From contig JAHCMI010000065.1 in the NCBI GenBank assembly GCA_019192545.1, forward strand, positions 1 through 52,529: DNA of 52,529 bases, given 5' to 3'. This document shows, piece by piece, positions 44,428 through 52,529 of this stretch. A program made the translations under genes and the position numbers. Position 1 is the stretch's first letter. Every line of letters starts with the position of its first letter. A model generated the notes under the pieces. The model worked only from the letters and a program-made list of their open reading frames with translations. It was not told where the DNA came from and searched no databases. Source of the DNA: Rivularia sp. MS3. Its GTDB lineage: Bacteria > Cyanobacteriota > Cyanobacteriia > Cyanobacteriales > Nostocaceae.

Positions 44428-47037
44428 ATGACACATAACTACTTTAATACGTCCGAACATAGCCAAGATTTTTCTTCGGAGCAGAATTTTTCAGAATCTG
44501 AGTCTACAGATATTCTTAAAGCTACTGTTGAAGAATCTGGGCAAGCATTTATCTACGAAGAACAAACGAATATTAATCAAGAATGGGCGCGGTATTTTAC
44601 GGAAACAGTGAAATATATTCGCCAATCTTTAATAAAAGAAGATATTCTCAAAACTGCAACTGAAGAAGTTCGTCGGGTATTAGATTGCGATCGCGTATTA
44701 GTTTACAGTTTGAATCAAGAATCAGAAGGATTGATAAGTGCTGAGTCGGTTTCTCCTCGCTTCACCAAAAGTTTGGGAATGATAATACAAGACCCTTGTT
44801 TTGAAGCAAGGTACATGGAAAAATATCAAGATGGAAGAGTTAATGTAATTGCCAATATTTACGAAGCTAATCTTGATGCATGTTATATCGAGCAATTAGA
44901 AAAACTCGAAGTCAAAGCTAATTTAACCGCACCAATAATTAATCAAGGCAAGCTGATAGGTTTATTAATTGCTCATCAATGCTCGCAACCGCGTTATTGG
45001 CTTTCCCATGAAATTAGCTGGTTTTCTCAGATTGCCATGCAGGTGGGTTTTGCTCTCGATAGTGCCAATGTTTTAGCAGAGGTTGCTAATTTAAAAAAGC
45101 AAGCAGACAAGGAAGTTGAATGGACGCAATATTTTACCGATACAGTAAAACTGATTCGTCAATCTCTGAATCGTGAAGATATTCTCGAAGTTGCCACCGA
45201 AGAAGTCAGACGGATATTAGAGTGCGATCGCGTGGTAATCTATGGATTAAATCAGGATTCTTATGGAGTCATCATCGCCGAATCAGTAGCTCCTCGCTTC
45301 ACCAAAGGTTTGGGAATGGTATTGCAAGATCCATGTTTTGAACAAAAGTATTTTGATAAGTATCAAAATGGTAGGGTAAGAGTAATTCCTAATATTTATC
45401 AAGCCAATCTGACTCCTTGCCATATTACTCAGCTTGAAAGATTAGAAATCAAATCGAATTTAGTCGCACCAATTATCAACGAAGGTAAACTGCTGGGTTT
45501 GCTGGTTGCCAATCAATGTTCCCGATTTCGCGATTGGCATTCTTACGAAGTCAGATGGTTTTCTCAAATTGCCATGCAGGTAGGTTTTGCTTTAGAAAAT
45601 GCTAGCGTTTTAGCAGAAGCTGACTTGTTAAAAGGTAGAGTAGATATCGAAGCTCAATGGACGCAATATTTTACTGACACAGTAAAACTGATTCGTCAAT
45701 CTCTGAATCGGGAAGATATTCTCGAAGTTGCCACCGAAGAAGTCAGGCGGATATTAGAGTGCGATCGCGTGGTAATCTATGGATTAAATCAGGATTCTTA
45801 TGGAGTCATCATCGCCGAATCAGTAGCTCCTCGCTTCACCAAAGGTTTGGGAATGGTATTGCAAGATCCATGTTTTGAACAAAAGTATTTTGATAAGTAT
45901 CAAAATGGTAGGGTAAGAGTAATTCCTAATATTTATCAAGCCAATCTGACTCCTTGCCATATTACTCAGCTTGAAAGATTAGAAATCAAATCGAATTTAG
46001 TCGCACCAATTATCAACGAAGGTAAACTGCTGGGTTTGCTGGTTGCCAATCAATGTTCCCGATTTCGCGATTGGCATTCTTACGAAGTCAGATGGTTTTC
46101 TCAAATTGCCATGCAGGTAGGTTTTGCTTTAGAAAATGCCAAACTGATAGAAAGTAATGCGAAAGCAAATGAATTAAATAAAAGTCTATTTCTTCCCCAG
46201 CAAGAAGATTTAAGAAAGGTAATTATCGAAATATCTCAAGATAGCAAAATGATATTTAAAGTTTTTTGGAATAAGGCTTTAAATGTCTCCAATTATGTTG
46301 CTGCTTGCGGTAAAGAAATTCAAGAAATTCTCGATGCTGCTAAACTTATCAAAATAACTGCTGATGAAGTAGAAAAACAAATACAAAGAAACTACGGTTT
46401 AATAGAAGAAGAAAGAGAAAACATCAAATCGACATTAGAGAATATTCCTTTACTTCAGGAAGCAGCTACAGATAGTAAAATAAGAGTCAAGCAACTTAAT
46501 GAGTATAGCCAAAACCTCTATAATTATATTTCACAGCTTGATGTTCGCATACCCAAACAAATAAGCAATTCAGAAAATACTGTAGAAAAATTCCAGAAGA
46601 TAGAAAAACAGTTATTAGTAGAGATACGAGAAAATCAACCTCTACTAACTTCCGATATTGCAAAAATTAACGAAATAGTTGAAATAATGGAAGTTAGAAA
46701 CCGAGAGATTTATGCTTGGGTACAATCATTACAAAACAACAAGCGAAAACTCGACAGAATTGTGACTGCAAATATTCAAACCAATAGATTAGTAAATCAA
46801 ATAGCTCAAACTGCGAATAGCCAAAAAGAAGCTTGCGGGCAGTTAGAAAAATATATAGAGTCAGTCAATCAAATTAACCAGCAGACATTAGAAAAATCAC
46901 AGTTTTTCACAAACTTGTTTGCTCAGTTGACAGCATTCGCTCAAAACAGTACGCAAAAAGTTATGTTTTGGGAGCGTCTTAAAAGCTTTATGGTTTCTTT
47001 TCATAAATTAATCGCATCTGTAATGCAAAAAAATTAG
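44428..47037 (+). CDS. Sensor protein with three DXCF cyanobacteriochrome-type GAF domains and a helical tail
   Basis: An 869-residue soluble protein. Three GAF domains occupy about residues 50-215, 230-395 and 410-575, each preceded by a W-x-x-Y-F-T-x-T-V-K linker helix. Each carries the DPCF motif (C124, C303, C482) and a second Cys at the canonical bilin site (C152-Y, C331-H, C510-H), as in DXCF-type cyanobacteriochromes and PixJ-like photoreceptors. GAF2 and GAF3 are identical over at least 160 residues. The last 280 residues are helical with heptad character and hold no kinase, GGDEF or complete chemoreceptor signalling tip. It may be a light sensor that signals through a partner. Bilin binding is inferred, not shown. 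Confidence 0.75.
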   Translation: MTHNYFNTSEHSQDFSSEQNFSESESTDILKATVEESGQAFIYEEQTNINQEWARYFTETVKYIRQSLIKEDILKTATEEVRRVLDCDRVLVYSLNQESEGLISAESVSPRFTKSLGMIIQDPCFEARYMEKYQDGRVNVIANIYEANLDACYIEQLEKLEVKANLTAPIINQGKLIGLLIAHQCSQPRYWLSHEISWFSQIAMQVGFALDSANVLAEVANLKKQADKEVEWTQYFTDTVKLIRQSLNREDILEVATEEVRRILECDRVVIYGLNQDSYGVIIAESVAPRFTKGLGMVLQDPCFEQKYFDKYQNGRVRVIPNIYQANLTPCHITQLERLEIKSNLVAPIINEGKLLGLLVANQCSRFRDWHSYEVRWFSQIAMQVGFALENASVLAEADLLKGRVDIEAQWTQYFTDTVKLIRQSLNREDILEVATEEVRRILECDRVVIYGLNQDSYGVIIAESVAPRFTKGLGMVLQDPCFEQKYFDKYQNGRVRVIPNIYQANLTPCHITQLERLEIKSNLVAPIINEGKLLGLLVANQCSRFRDWHSYEVRWFSQIAMQVGFALENAKLIESNAKANELNKSLFLPQQEDLRKVIIEISQDSKMIFKVFWNKALNVSNYVAACGKEIQEILDAAKLIKITADEVEKQIQRNYGLIEEERENIKSTLENIPLLQEAATDSKIRVKQLNEYSQNLYNYISQLDVRIPKQISNSENTVEKFQKIEKQLLVEIRENQPLLTSDIAKINEIVEIMEVRNREIYAWVQSLQNNKRKLDRIVTANIQTNRLVNQIAQTANSQKEACGQLEKYIESVNQINQQTLEKSQFFTNLFAQLTAFAQNSTQKVMFWERLKSFMVSFHKLIASVMQKN
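45121..46139 (+). repeat. 537-bp direct duplication encoding GAF2 and GAF3
   Basis: Positions 45121-45602 and 45658-46139 (482 bp each) differ at only four positions that I can find, all near the 5' end and all silent. The period is 537 bp (179 codons). GAF1 is clearly diverged, so only the last two domains are a recent copy or are kept the same by gene conversion. Confidence 0.9.
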
Positions 47038-47084
47038 ATACATTCCCTCATGCGTACTTGGGATGCTTAAAGATTGCTGAAAAA

Positions 47085-47120
47085 AGGGAATAGGCAATAG
47101 GCAATAGGCAATAGGGAATA
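47085..47120. repeat. Heptamer repeat (AATAGGC units)
   Basis: Five units of AATAGGC/AATAGGG follow each other after the GAF protein gene. Confidence 0.75.
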
Positions 47121-47270
47121 GAAAATAAAAATAGTAATAAATTATTCAAATCAGATTTATTGAGCAAATTTATTTTACAAAGTAAGGCTTTCAAAATTTT
47201 GATTCAGACTTTTAGCATACTATGTACATAAGAACTGATATTTTGGCAGCATCCCAATGGCGGCAAAAAG

Positions 47271-47360
47271 CCCACAGACTAGAAGTCTGGGGCTAATACT
47301 ACAAAGCCCACCTTCGTGGGCTTTGTTTATGTAGCCGCACCCTTACAGGGTGTCGGGTAA
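47271..47360. repeat. Stacked hairpins (transposon-end-like)
   Basis: CAGACTAGAAGTCTG forms a small hairpin. It is followed by CAAAGCCCAC-CTTC-GTGGGCTTTG (47302-47325), a perfect 10-bp stem with a tetraloop and TTT behind it, then CACCCTTACAGGGTG. No transposase is present. It may be the end of a deleted IS200/IS605-like element or a terminator cluster. Confidence 0.55.
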
Positions 47361-47415
47361 AATGTTTATTAAAAATCGGGATGCTCCCGATATTTTCGCT
47401 TTTAATTCTCTTTTT

Positions 47416-47571
47416 AAGGCGTTGCTGAATTGAAATATGAATTTATTGTTACTATCTAACGGTAGCACCCTAAATCACCCTTGTATTGGGGGACTTTAAA
47501 TTATATTTCTCCCCCATAATTGGGGGTTGGCGGGCTATTCATACTTTTATATGATGTTCGGCAACGCCCTT
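47416..47571. mobile_element. MITE-like element (GGCGTTGCTGAA ends)
   Basis: AAGGCGTTGCTGAA at 47416-47429 is matched by TTCGGCAACGCCCTT at 47557-47571, with one substitution and one extra base. The interior, about 125 bp, has GGGGGA/TCCCCC stems and no coding capacity. A single end of the same type is seen near 31098. Confidence 0.75.
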
Positions 47572-47583
47572 TTAATTTAGTTT

Positions 47584-48600
47584 ATGTCATCCGATTTATT
47601 GCTAGAAGTTAAAACCGTAGAAGAATCACAAGATAGCGCTGGTTATTTCCCTCTACAAAACGGACGCTATGAAATTAAACCGGGTATGATGCCTTTAGAT
47701 ACTGATTTTAGTAATCAGTCTGACAGCAAACTGTTTCAATTAGACAGTAATTTTAATAGCTATCGTCAAGTGAAACTTGCGGCGCGCAAATCATCTTTGA
47801 GCAAATATTATCAAATTTATAACTATAATGATTCTGTCGCTCAAGCAGTAGCGCAATTAATTATTAATCGTCTGACTATAGAATATCCGCAGTATTTTCA
47901 TCTGGTTAATGATGGTAATCAATTAATATTAAACTGCCAGCTAACTAAAGAAATACTATATTTTAATCAAAACTTTGAACTATTAAAATATAAGTTATTG
48001 GATAAAAGCATTTTTCCCGATTACATTTCTAGTTTAGACGCTTTAGCAGCACAAGTACAATCAGATATCTTAGTTATTAGTCGCAATCAAAACAGCGATA
48101 ACTGGATGAGTGCCATTCATTTATGTTATCCCAATCATTTTTCGGCAGCAGAAAAAATAGGGCAAGACTTTGTTAACGTACATTTGCCGGTAGCAGGTAT
48201 GGAAAAAATAAATCAGCGAGCCAAAGCGATTGTAAATACCATGATAGTAAGAAAACCAACAGTACGCTTTGCTTGGGGTTTGAGTACCGATACTCGTTTA
48301 AATCACCATCCTCAACCACCATCTGAGATAAAATCAAAACAATGGTACGGTAGAGATTTTGATATTAACAATCCTAAATTATTTTTAAGAATTGAGCGTC
48401 AAGTAATGTGGGGATTACCAGAATCTAATGCGGCTATGTTTACAATTAGAACTTATTTTAGAGATTGTCGGGAAATTAAAAAAGATACTTTGTTAAAGCA
48501 TAAATTAATTTCCGCGATTGAATCGATGACACCTAAATCTTTAATTTATAAAGGTTTAGTAGAAAGTAAGCAAGATATTTTAGCTTGGTTAAATCAGTGA
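47584..48600 (+). CDS. DUF3445 protein, haem-dependent oxidative N-demethylase family
   Basis: A 338-residue protein matching DUF3445, the family of haem-dependent oxidative N-demethylases. The conserved blocks are visible: HLCYPNHFSAAEKIGQDFV-NVHLPV, then FAWGLSTDTRLNHHP, then F-L-R-I-E-R-Q-V-M-W-G-L-P and F-T-I-R-T-Y. The family oxidises methylated amines with haem and probably a PAS-like fold. No ferredoxin or reductase partner lies nearby. Confidence 0.82.
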   Translation: MSSDLLLEVKTVEESQDSAGYFPLQNGRYEIKPGMMPLDTDFSNQSDSKLFQLDSNFNSYRQVKLAARKSSLSKYYQIYNYNDSVAQAVAQLIINRLTIEYPQYFHLVNDGNQLILNCQLTKEILYFNQNFELLKYKLLDKSIFPDYISSLDALAAQVQSDILVISRNQNSDNWMSAIHLCYPNHFSAAEKIGQDFVNVHLPVAGMEKINQRAKAIVNTMIVRKPTVRFAWGLSTDTRLNHHPQPPSEIKSKQWYGRDFDINNPKLFLRIERQVMWGLPESNAAMFTIRTYFRDCREIKKDTLLKHKLISAIESMTPKSLIYKGLVESKQDILAWLNQ

Positions 48601-48615
48601 GCAGTGAACAGGTTA

Positions 48616-48685
48616 GTAGTTGCGCTTTAGCGCTTATTATCGGAGGCGCTGTAAACGAAGTTTTCTCGAAGAGTAGCGCAACTAC
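48616..48685. repeat. Inverted repeat with GTAGTTGCGCT arms
   Basis: GTAGTTGCGCT (48616-48626) and AGCGCAACTAC (48675-48685) enclose 48 bp. The right end with its CGAAC tail is shared with 26300-26315. Confidence 0.65.
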
Positions 48686-48689
48686 GAAC

Positions 48690-49688
48690 TTAATCTAATT
48701 TCAATTCTACAAACAAAGGTAAATGATCTGAACCGATATCTTGCCCTACAAAACGTCTTACTGTAGTTAATGATTTACTATGCAAGCAGTTATCTATGGA
48801 TATTCTTAATACTGGTGGTAAAAGCGAATGCCAAGTAGTTTGTATGCCAAAGCCGCGTTGAGAATTTATCAAACCACTTTTATTTAATAGTCTGCGAAAT
48901 ACTCCATACCAAGGAGTACTATTAAAATCACCGATGACGATTAAATCTTGCTCGCTGTTTTGTAAAAGCTTTTGACTCCAGTCAGCAAGAGCATCAAGTT
49001 CTATTTCTTGATAAGCTACTGTTTTGGCATTACGAGGGCTAATAACGTGGAAACAAAGCAAAACAATTTCTCTTCCTTGATAAGAAATTTTTGCTTTTAA
49101 TAAGGGGCGATTGTTAGAGCTTGGTATACGAATAAATCCAAAGTTGTTAACTTTAATCGGCTTTGTTTTCTCTTTGCGTATAAACCAAGCAATGCCGTGA
49201 CTGTTATATTTTGGAAACGCTGTAACTAACTGGTAATTAGTCAACCCTCGTTTAAGCTGTATTAACGATTGGGGTGTAACTTCTAACAAAAATAAAATAT
49301 CCGTATTCTGCTTGTTTAAATACTCGATTGCTTTAGTTGCATCGGGTTTTTTATTATTGAGCGTTACATGAGTAAGCAGAATTGTTTCTAAGTTAGGCTC
49401 TAAAGATTTGTTTAACGATATTGAATTTTGCTGTGGAGGAATAAATAAGGGAACAATGAAAAATAAGTTTATCAATAAAGCAGTCAAACATATACTATTC
49501 CAGAGATTTATTCGCTTTCTTGAAGTTAATACACTGACAAACAGCGCCACAATTAAAATCAGCGAATACTGAACTCGTGGATGTTCCATTAAAGCAAACA
49601 CCCAATACTTGCTTCCAGCAAAACTTAATGTCGTCGCGATTACCGCACATCCTGCTAGAACATTTGTCCAAAATTTAATTAACCACAA
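48690..49688 (-). CDS. Membrane-anchored endonuclease/exonuclease/phosphatase (EEP)-family protein
   Basis: A 332-residue protein. The first 85 residues hold three hydrophobic helices, followed by an external catalytic domain with LLEVTPQS (metal-binding Glu), VIGDFNSTPW (D-x-N) and GSDHLPL (the S-D-H end), the full EEP motif set. The layout resembles cyanobacterial membrane EEP proteins that may cut phosphodiesters of nucleic acids or lipids at the cell surface. It is followed by heptamer repeats on its upstream side. Confidence 0.88.
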   Translation of the reverse strand: MWLIKFWTNVLAGCAVIATTLSFAGSKYWVFALMEHPRVQYSLILIVALFVSVLTSRKRINLWNSICLTALLINLFFIVPLFIPPQQNSISLNKSLEPNLETILLTHVTLNNKKPDATKAIEYLNKQNTDILFLLEVTPQSLIQLKRGLTNYQLVTAFPKYNSHGIAWFIRKEKTKPIKVNNFGFIRIPSSNNRPLLKAKISYQGREIVLLCFHVISPRNAKTVAYQEIELDALADWSQKLLQNSEQDLIVIGDFNSTPWYGVFRRLLNKSGLINSQRGFGIQTTWHSLLPPVLRISIDNCLHSKSLTTVRRFVGQDIGSDHLPLFVELKLD

Positions 49689-49698
49689 GGTTTTGTCA

Positions 49699-49780
49699 GG
49701 TTAAAGGTTAGAGGTTAAAGGTTAAAGGTTAGAGGTAAATTTTTTTGTTCACTGGTTACTGTTGACTGTTAACTGATTCA
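49699..49780. repeat. Heptamer repeat tracts, running into the hydrolase gene
   Basis: TTAAAGG/TTAGAGG units at 49699-49737 are followed by ACTGGTT/ACTGTTG/ACTGTTA units at about 49747-49775. The second tract encodes the last residues of the gene that ends at 49749. Confidence 0.75.
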
Positions 49781-50678
49781 CAAAGGGAGTTATGGCTTCG
49801 ACGAATTCAGTTGTTGATTCATAGGGTAAAACGTTTCTTCCGGGGATTTTGATTGAGCTTCCTTGAGGTAAATGTAAATTATAGTCAGCCAAACGTTTTT
49901 CTGTTGTATCTTGTTTGCCCGTTTTGCTGATACTTGATGCTGTTTCACCAAAAACAGCCAATGTAGGCTGCGATATAGATTCTATGTCATTTTGATAATC
50001 TTTTCGCCAGAATCCGGCCAAAAACGAAAAAACTGCATAACGACTTGCTGGATTTTTCGCTCCTTCTTGCAAAGTATCTAACCATTCATCGTCTACATCT
50101 GCTTCTGAAGCGAATAATTGCTTGATGGAAAAATCTTGCAAAAACTTCTTACGTCTAGCATAACGATAAAAAAGATTTCCTGAAGGTGAATCAAATAACA
50201 GATTCCACAATAATTTTTGCTGCCATTCCGGTGCTGGTTTAGTCATTACACTCCAAGCAGGAGGGCCTGATAAAATAATTCCGGCAATCAAATCTGGCTG
50301 TTTTTTCACAAGCTCGATAGCTACAGGGAATAAAGCACCCTGCACTACTAAAACTACAGGTTGTTTGACTATAGTTTGAATAAAATATTGCAATTGCTCT
50401 GCCCAATCAATAGGTGCATAAGCAACATGGGGCATATCGCTTTCACCACATCCTAATAAATCAGGATTGTAAATCAAATTACGATTGTTTTGTTTATACC
50501 ATTCAGTGCAAAATCTTTGCCAAAAATTCCGCGATAAACCAACACCAATGGGATGGATTAATAGTAAAGGAATTCCTGCTGGTGTGGAATTAATTGGATT
50601 CTTGACTTCATAAGCACAATGAAAGTTATTCCAGGTATAAAATTGACCCGAAGATGCTGTTATATCTTGAGTAATCAT
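49749..50678 (-). CDS. Alpha/beta-hydrolase-fold protein lacking the usual nucleophile
   Basis: About 309 residues with the alpha/beta-hydrolase layout: oxyanion segment LLLIHPIGVG, then NPDLLGCGESD, the nucleophile-elbow strand, and F-G-E-T-A-S. At the elbow the sequence is VVQGALFP where G-x-S-x-G is expected, so no serine is present, and the late P-G-R-N-V-L-P-Y-E has no catalytic His. It is probably a non-catalytic or divergent member. The ATG at 50678 is chosen because the ten codons before it are an AT-rich TTG-initiated extension. The C-terminal N-Q-L-T-V-N-S-N-Q is translated from heptamer repeats. It lies 48 bp downstream of the epimerase gene. Confidence 0.75.
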   Translation of the reverse strand: MITQDITASSGQFYTWNNFHCAYEVKNPINSTPAGIPLLLIHPIGVGLSRNFWQRFCTEWYKQNNRNLIYNPDLLGCGESDMPHVAYAPIDWAEQLQYFIQTIVKQPVVLVVQGALFPVAIELVKKQPDLIAGIILSGPPAWSVMTKPAPEWQQKLLWNLLFDSPSGNLFYRYARRKKFLQDFSIKQLFASEADVDDEWLDTLQEGAKNPASRYAVFSFLAGFWRKDYQNDIESISQPTLAVFGETASSISKTGKQDTTEKRLADYNLHLPQGSSIKIPGRNVLPYESTTEFVEAITPFVNQLTVNSNQ

Positions 50679-50725
50679 TGCTAAAAGTAAAAAATAGAAA
50701 ACTAACAAATCAAAAACGTATCACC

Positions 50726-51550
50726 TCAAAAAATCATTTGAGGATGAATTAACTCGTATCCGGCTTGTTTTATCTTTTGATTCGAGACTCTAGAATTATA
50801 AGCACGAGTTTTTGTTTGAGAAGCATCCCAAATTACTTGGGGTTTATTATATTTTTTACATAAATTATCGATTAATTCTTTACTAGCAAGATGAGCATCA
50901 TCAACTAAATTATAAATACCATCAAGCTGCTGTTGACGTGCAAATTCAATTGCACCAACAATATCATCCAAGTGAATCCAATTTGTTATCTCTTCACCAC
51001 TGCCAGGGCGAGTTTCACCAAAAGCTCGACTAAATATTTTTACTAATTCTCTACCTTCGCCGTAAATTCCACCCAATCGCAAACTACAAACTCTTAGGTT
51101 TTCGCTACTAGCCCCAAGAAGAATTTTCTCGGCTTTATCCAAAATTTCACCATTGGGATTGCTGGGTGCGGTTGCTGTTTCTTCATCAACTGTTGCACCA
51201 TTTCTATCACCGTAAACTGAATAGCTTGCAGTGTATATTAACTGTTTTACGGTTGGATTATCTTGCAATACTGAAACTATATTTTCAGCAGTTTTTAAAT
51301 AAGTTTCTTCATAAGAATCGCGACTCTTTGCACCTACACTTAAAAGAACCACATCTTGGTTTTGTAGGACAGATTTTAAAGCTTTTACGTCAGAAGTTTC
51401 CACAACTTCTACCTTTTGGGCAACTTCTTGTAAAGCCGATACCTTAGCTGGAGTAGTTGTAGTTGCAGTTATAACAAAATCAGTATTTTGTTTCCAGTAT
51501 TTAGCGACAGCATAACCAACATATCCGCAACCAACAATTGCAATATTCAT
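50726..51550 (-). CDS. NAD-dependent epimerase/dehydratase-like protein (SDR)
   Basis: A 274-residue Rossmann protein opening with IAIVGCGYVGYAVAKYW. YTASYSVYGD and W-I-H-L-D-D-I-V-G match extended SDR proteins, but the catalytic Y-x-x-x-K is not clear (S-V-Y-G-D-R), so it may be an atypical member. Its substrate is probably a nucleotide sugar or other small metabolite. The downstream hydrolase-fold gene may be co-transcribed. Confidence 0.85.
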   Translation of the reverse strand: MNIAIVGCGYVGYAVAKYWKQNTDFVITATTTTPAKVSALQEVAQKVEVVETSDVKALKSVLQNQDVVLLSVGAKSRDSYEETYLKTAENIVSVLQDNPTVKQLIYTASYSVYGDRNGATVDEETATAPSNPNGEILDKAEKILLGASSENLRVCSLRLGGIYGEGRELVKIFSRAFGETRPGSGEEITNWIHLDDIVGAIEFARQQQLDGIYNLVDDAHLASKELIDNLCKKYNKPQVIWDASQTKTRAYNSRVSNQKIKQAGYELIHPQMIF

Positions 51551-51572
51551 AAAACCTTAGCACCCTTATTCA

Positions 51573-51617
51573 TCAGTTGACAGTTAACAGTTAACAGTTA
51601 ACAGTTAACAGTAATCA
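51573..51617. repeat. Heptamer repeat (CAGTTAA units)
   Basis: Six units of CAGTTAA/CAGTTGA in direct tandem lie upstream of the epimerase-like gene. Confidence 0.85.
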
Positions 51618-51669
51618 GAATAAATTGTCTCCTTACACAATTATTAAAATATTCTACCTTTACAAATAG

Positions 51670-52155
51670 TTATTGCGCTAATTCTCTTTCTATAGCGGCA
51701 ATCACTTCAGGTGAATTTGGTTTGACACTACTTTTAAACCGGGCTACAACTTCACCTTGCTTATTAATTAAAAACTTTTCAAAGTTCCAAGCAATAGGTC
51801 CTTTTGGTTCAACTGAAGTTGTTAGTCTGCCATACAGGGGATGCTGTTCTTCACCTTTAGCATGAAGTTTATCAAATAATTCAAAAGTTGTGCCGTAATT
51901 CCTGGTACAGAAATCTATAATCTCATCATTTGTTCCGGGTTCTTGCCCGCCAAAATCGTTACAGGGAAAAGCTAAAATTCTTAAACCAGCTTCTTTATAT
52001 TTTTGATTTAGCTTTTCTAATCCTGCGTATTGCGAAGTATAACCACATTGAGAAGCAACATTGATAATTAGAAGTACCTTATTTAAGTACTCACATAATT
52101 TCTTATCTTTCCCATCCATAGTTTTGACTATAACGTCAGATATTGCGTTATTCAT
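51670..52155 (-). CDS. Glutathione peroxidase-family protein
   Basis: A 161-residue peroxidase. The catalytic cysteine lies in NVASQCGYTSQY, the glutamine and tryptophan of the tetrad in FPCNDFGGQEPG and IAWNFEKFLI, and the second cysteine in the L-A-F-P-C-N-D segment. This is the cysteine type, probably thioredoxin-dependent, reducing hydrogen or lipid peroxides. It appears to be transcribed alone. Confidence 0.93.
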   Translation of the reverse strand: MNNAISDVIVKTMDGKDKKLCEYLNKVLLIINVASQCGYTSQYAGLEKLNQKYKEAGLRILAFPCNDFGGQEPGTNDEIIDFCTRNYGTTFELFDKLHAKGEEQHPLYGRLTTSVEPKGPIAWNFEKFLINKQGEVVARFKSSVKPNSPEVIAAIERELAQ

Positions 52156-52529
52156 TCTTCTTCTTTTGATTAAGGACTATTGCCAAGTTTCTCACATTGC
52201 AGGCACTACATAACAAAATAGAGCTATTAGTGATACTGCTTACAATTATTGACGAACAGTTGATTACGTGTTTATATTTATAGGCCTGTAGCTTTAGCAG
52301 AAGTTTTTGATTATATAGCAGTTTTCAGTTGAATCCAATACGTTAGGAACCTGATTCGATTCTACGGACATTCCTCTCCTAAGTAATATCACCGCAGAGG
52401 GCATGGAGGAAAAGAAAACACCAGAGGTAAGAAGCTTATTTACCAATCATATTTAATCGCACAGAGTAGTGTTCGTTTTCATTAAAATTGACGGGTGAAG
52501 GCAGGGAGGGGGAGAGGGGGAGGAGGGGG
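52156..52529. other. Right-end non-coding stretch
   Basis: No gene is supported. At 52313 a 29-bp sequence starting ATATAGCAGTTTTCAGTTGA repeats the right end of the MITE-like element at 39045-39177; its partner end may lie outside the window. The last 30 bp are a GGGGGA-rich low-complexity run. Confidence 0.55.

Noticed and set aside
47271-47360. Complete IS200/IS605 element
   Set aside because: Hairpins resemble its ends, but no transposase frame lies nearby.

Overview
The window looks like the chromosome of a filamentous, probably heterocyst-forming cyanobacterium. Supporting signs are scattered HIP1-type octamers (GCGATCGC), SLH-domain porins of the cyanobacterial iron-uptake-porin type, a PEP-CTERM protein, cyanobacteriochrome-like GAF domains, heptamer tandem repeats between genes, and many small inverted-repeat elements. 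The DNA is AT-rich. There is one tRNA, tRNA-Arg(CCG). I see no rRNA, CRISPR array or complete insertion sequence.

Left part (1 to about 5.3 kb). A cell-wall hydrolase enters from the left edge with lectin-like repeats, an M23 domain and a GH19-like domain. It is followed by a nuclease-like hypothetical gene. A leftward group then carries a CobW-like P-loop protein, a metallophosphoesterase with unusual metal-site residues, and a second phosphoesterase that has lost most of its metal ligands.

Zinc island (about 5.4 to 24.5 kb). This is the most coherent part of the window. It holds a Fur-family regulator of the Zur type, the zinc importer znuA/znuC/znuB, and genes for zinc enzymes or zinc-handling proteins: hisI, cysS, folE, a COG0523 GTPase with GCxCC, hemB (of the zinc-independent active-site type), a PBP4-type carboxypeptidase, an M23 peptidase with a frameshift, a six-cysteine zinc-ribbon protein and a Cys-rich exported protein. 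A flavoprotein and a PEP-CTERM protein also belong here by their promoters. Twelve palindromic Zur/Fur-like boxes lie in front of these genes. The inferred logic is that low zinc releases Zur, import is induced, and metal-dependent enzymes and metallochaperones are re-supplied. The island is also a graveyard: it contains a cysS fragment, a FecCD permease tail, a collapsed metE and the split M23 gene. A cobalamin riboswitch precedes a DUF1636 gene and the metE remnant. An SLH porin lies between the zinc-ribbon gene and znuA.

Middle part (about 25 to 36 kb). This holds a CHAD-domain protein, an N-acetylmuramoyl-alanine amidase, the tRNA, a membrane-anchored beta-rich protein, an EnvC-like M23 peptidase with a 14-bp inverted-repeat element upstream, a GNAT acetyltransferase, a UPF0158 protein, a PhyH-type dioxygenase, trmFO, a kinase-like protein and a patatin-like protein.

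Right part (about 36 to 52.5 kb). A GST gene and a TetR gene share matching operator palindromes. They are followed by glyoxalase I, a second SLH porin, a methyltransferase, a peroxiredoxin broken by one stop codon beside a truncated LysR gene, and an FkbM methyltransferase. Next come a protein with three DXCF-type GAF domains, a DUF3445 protein, an EEP-family membrane protein, an alpha/beta-hydrolase without a visible nucleophile, an NAD-dependent epimerase-like protein and a glutathione peroxidase. Short heptamer repeats and MITE-like elements separate many of these genes and in two places have become part of the 3' end of a gene.
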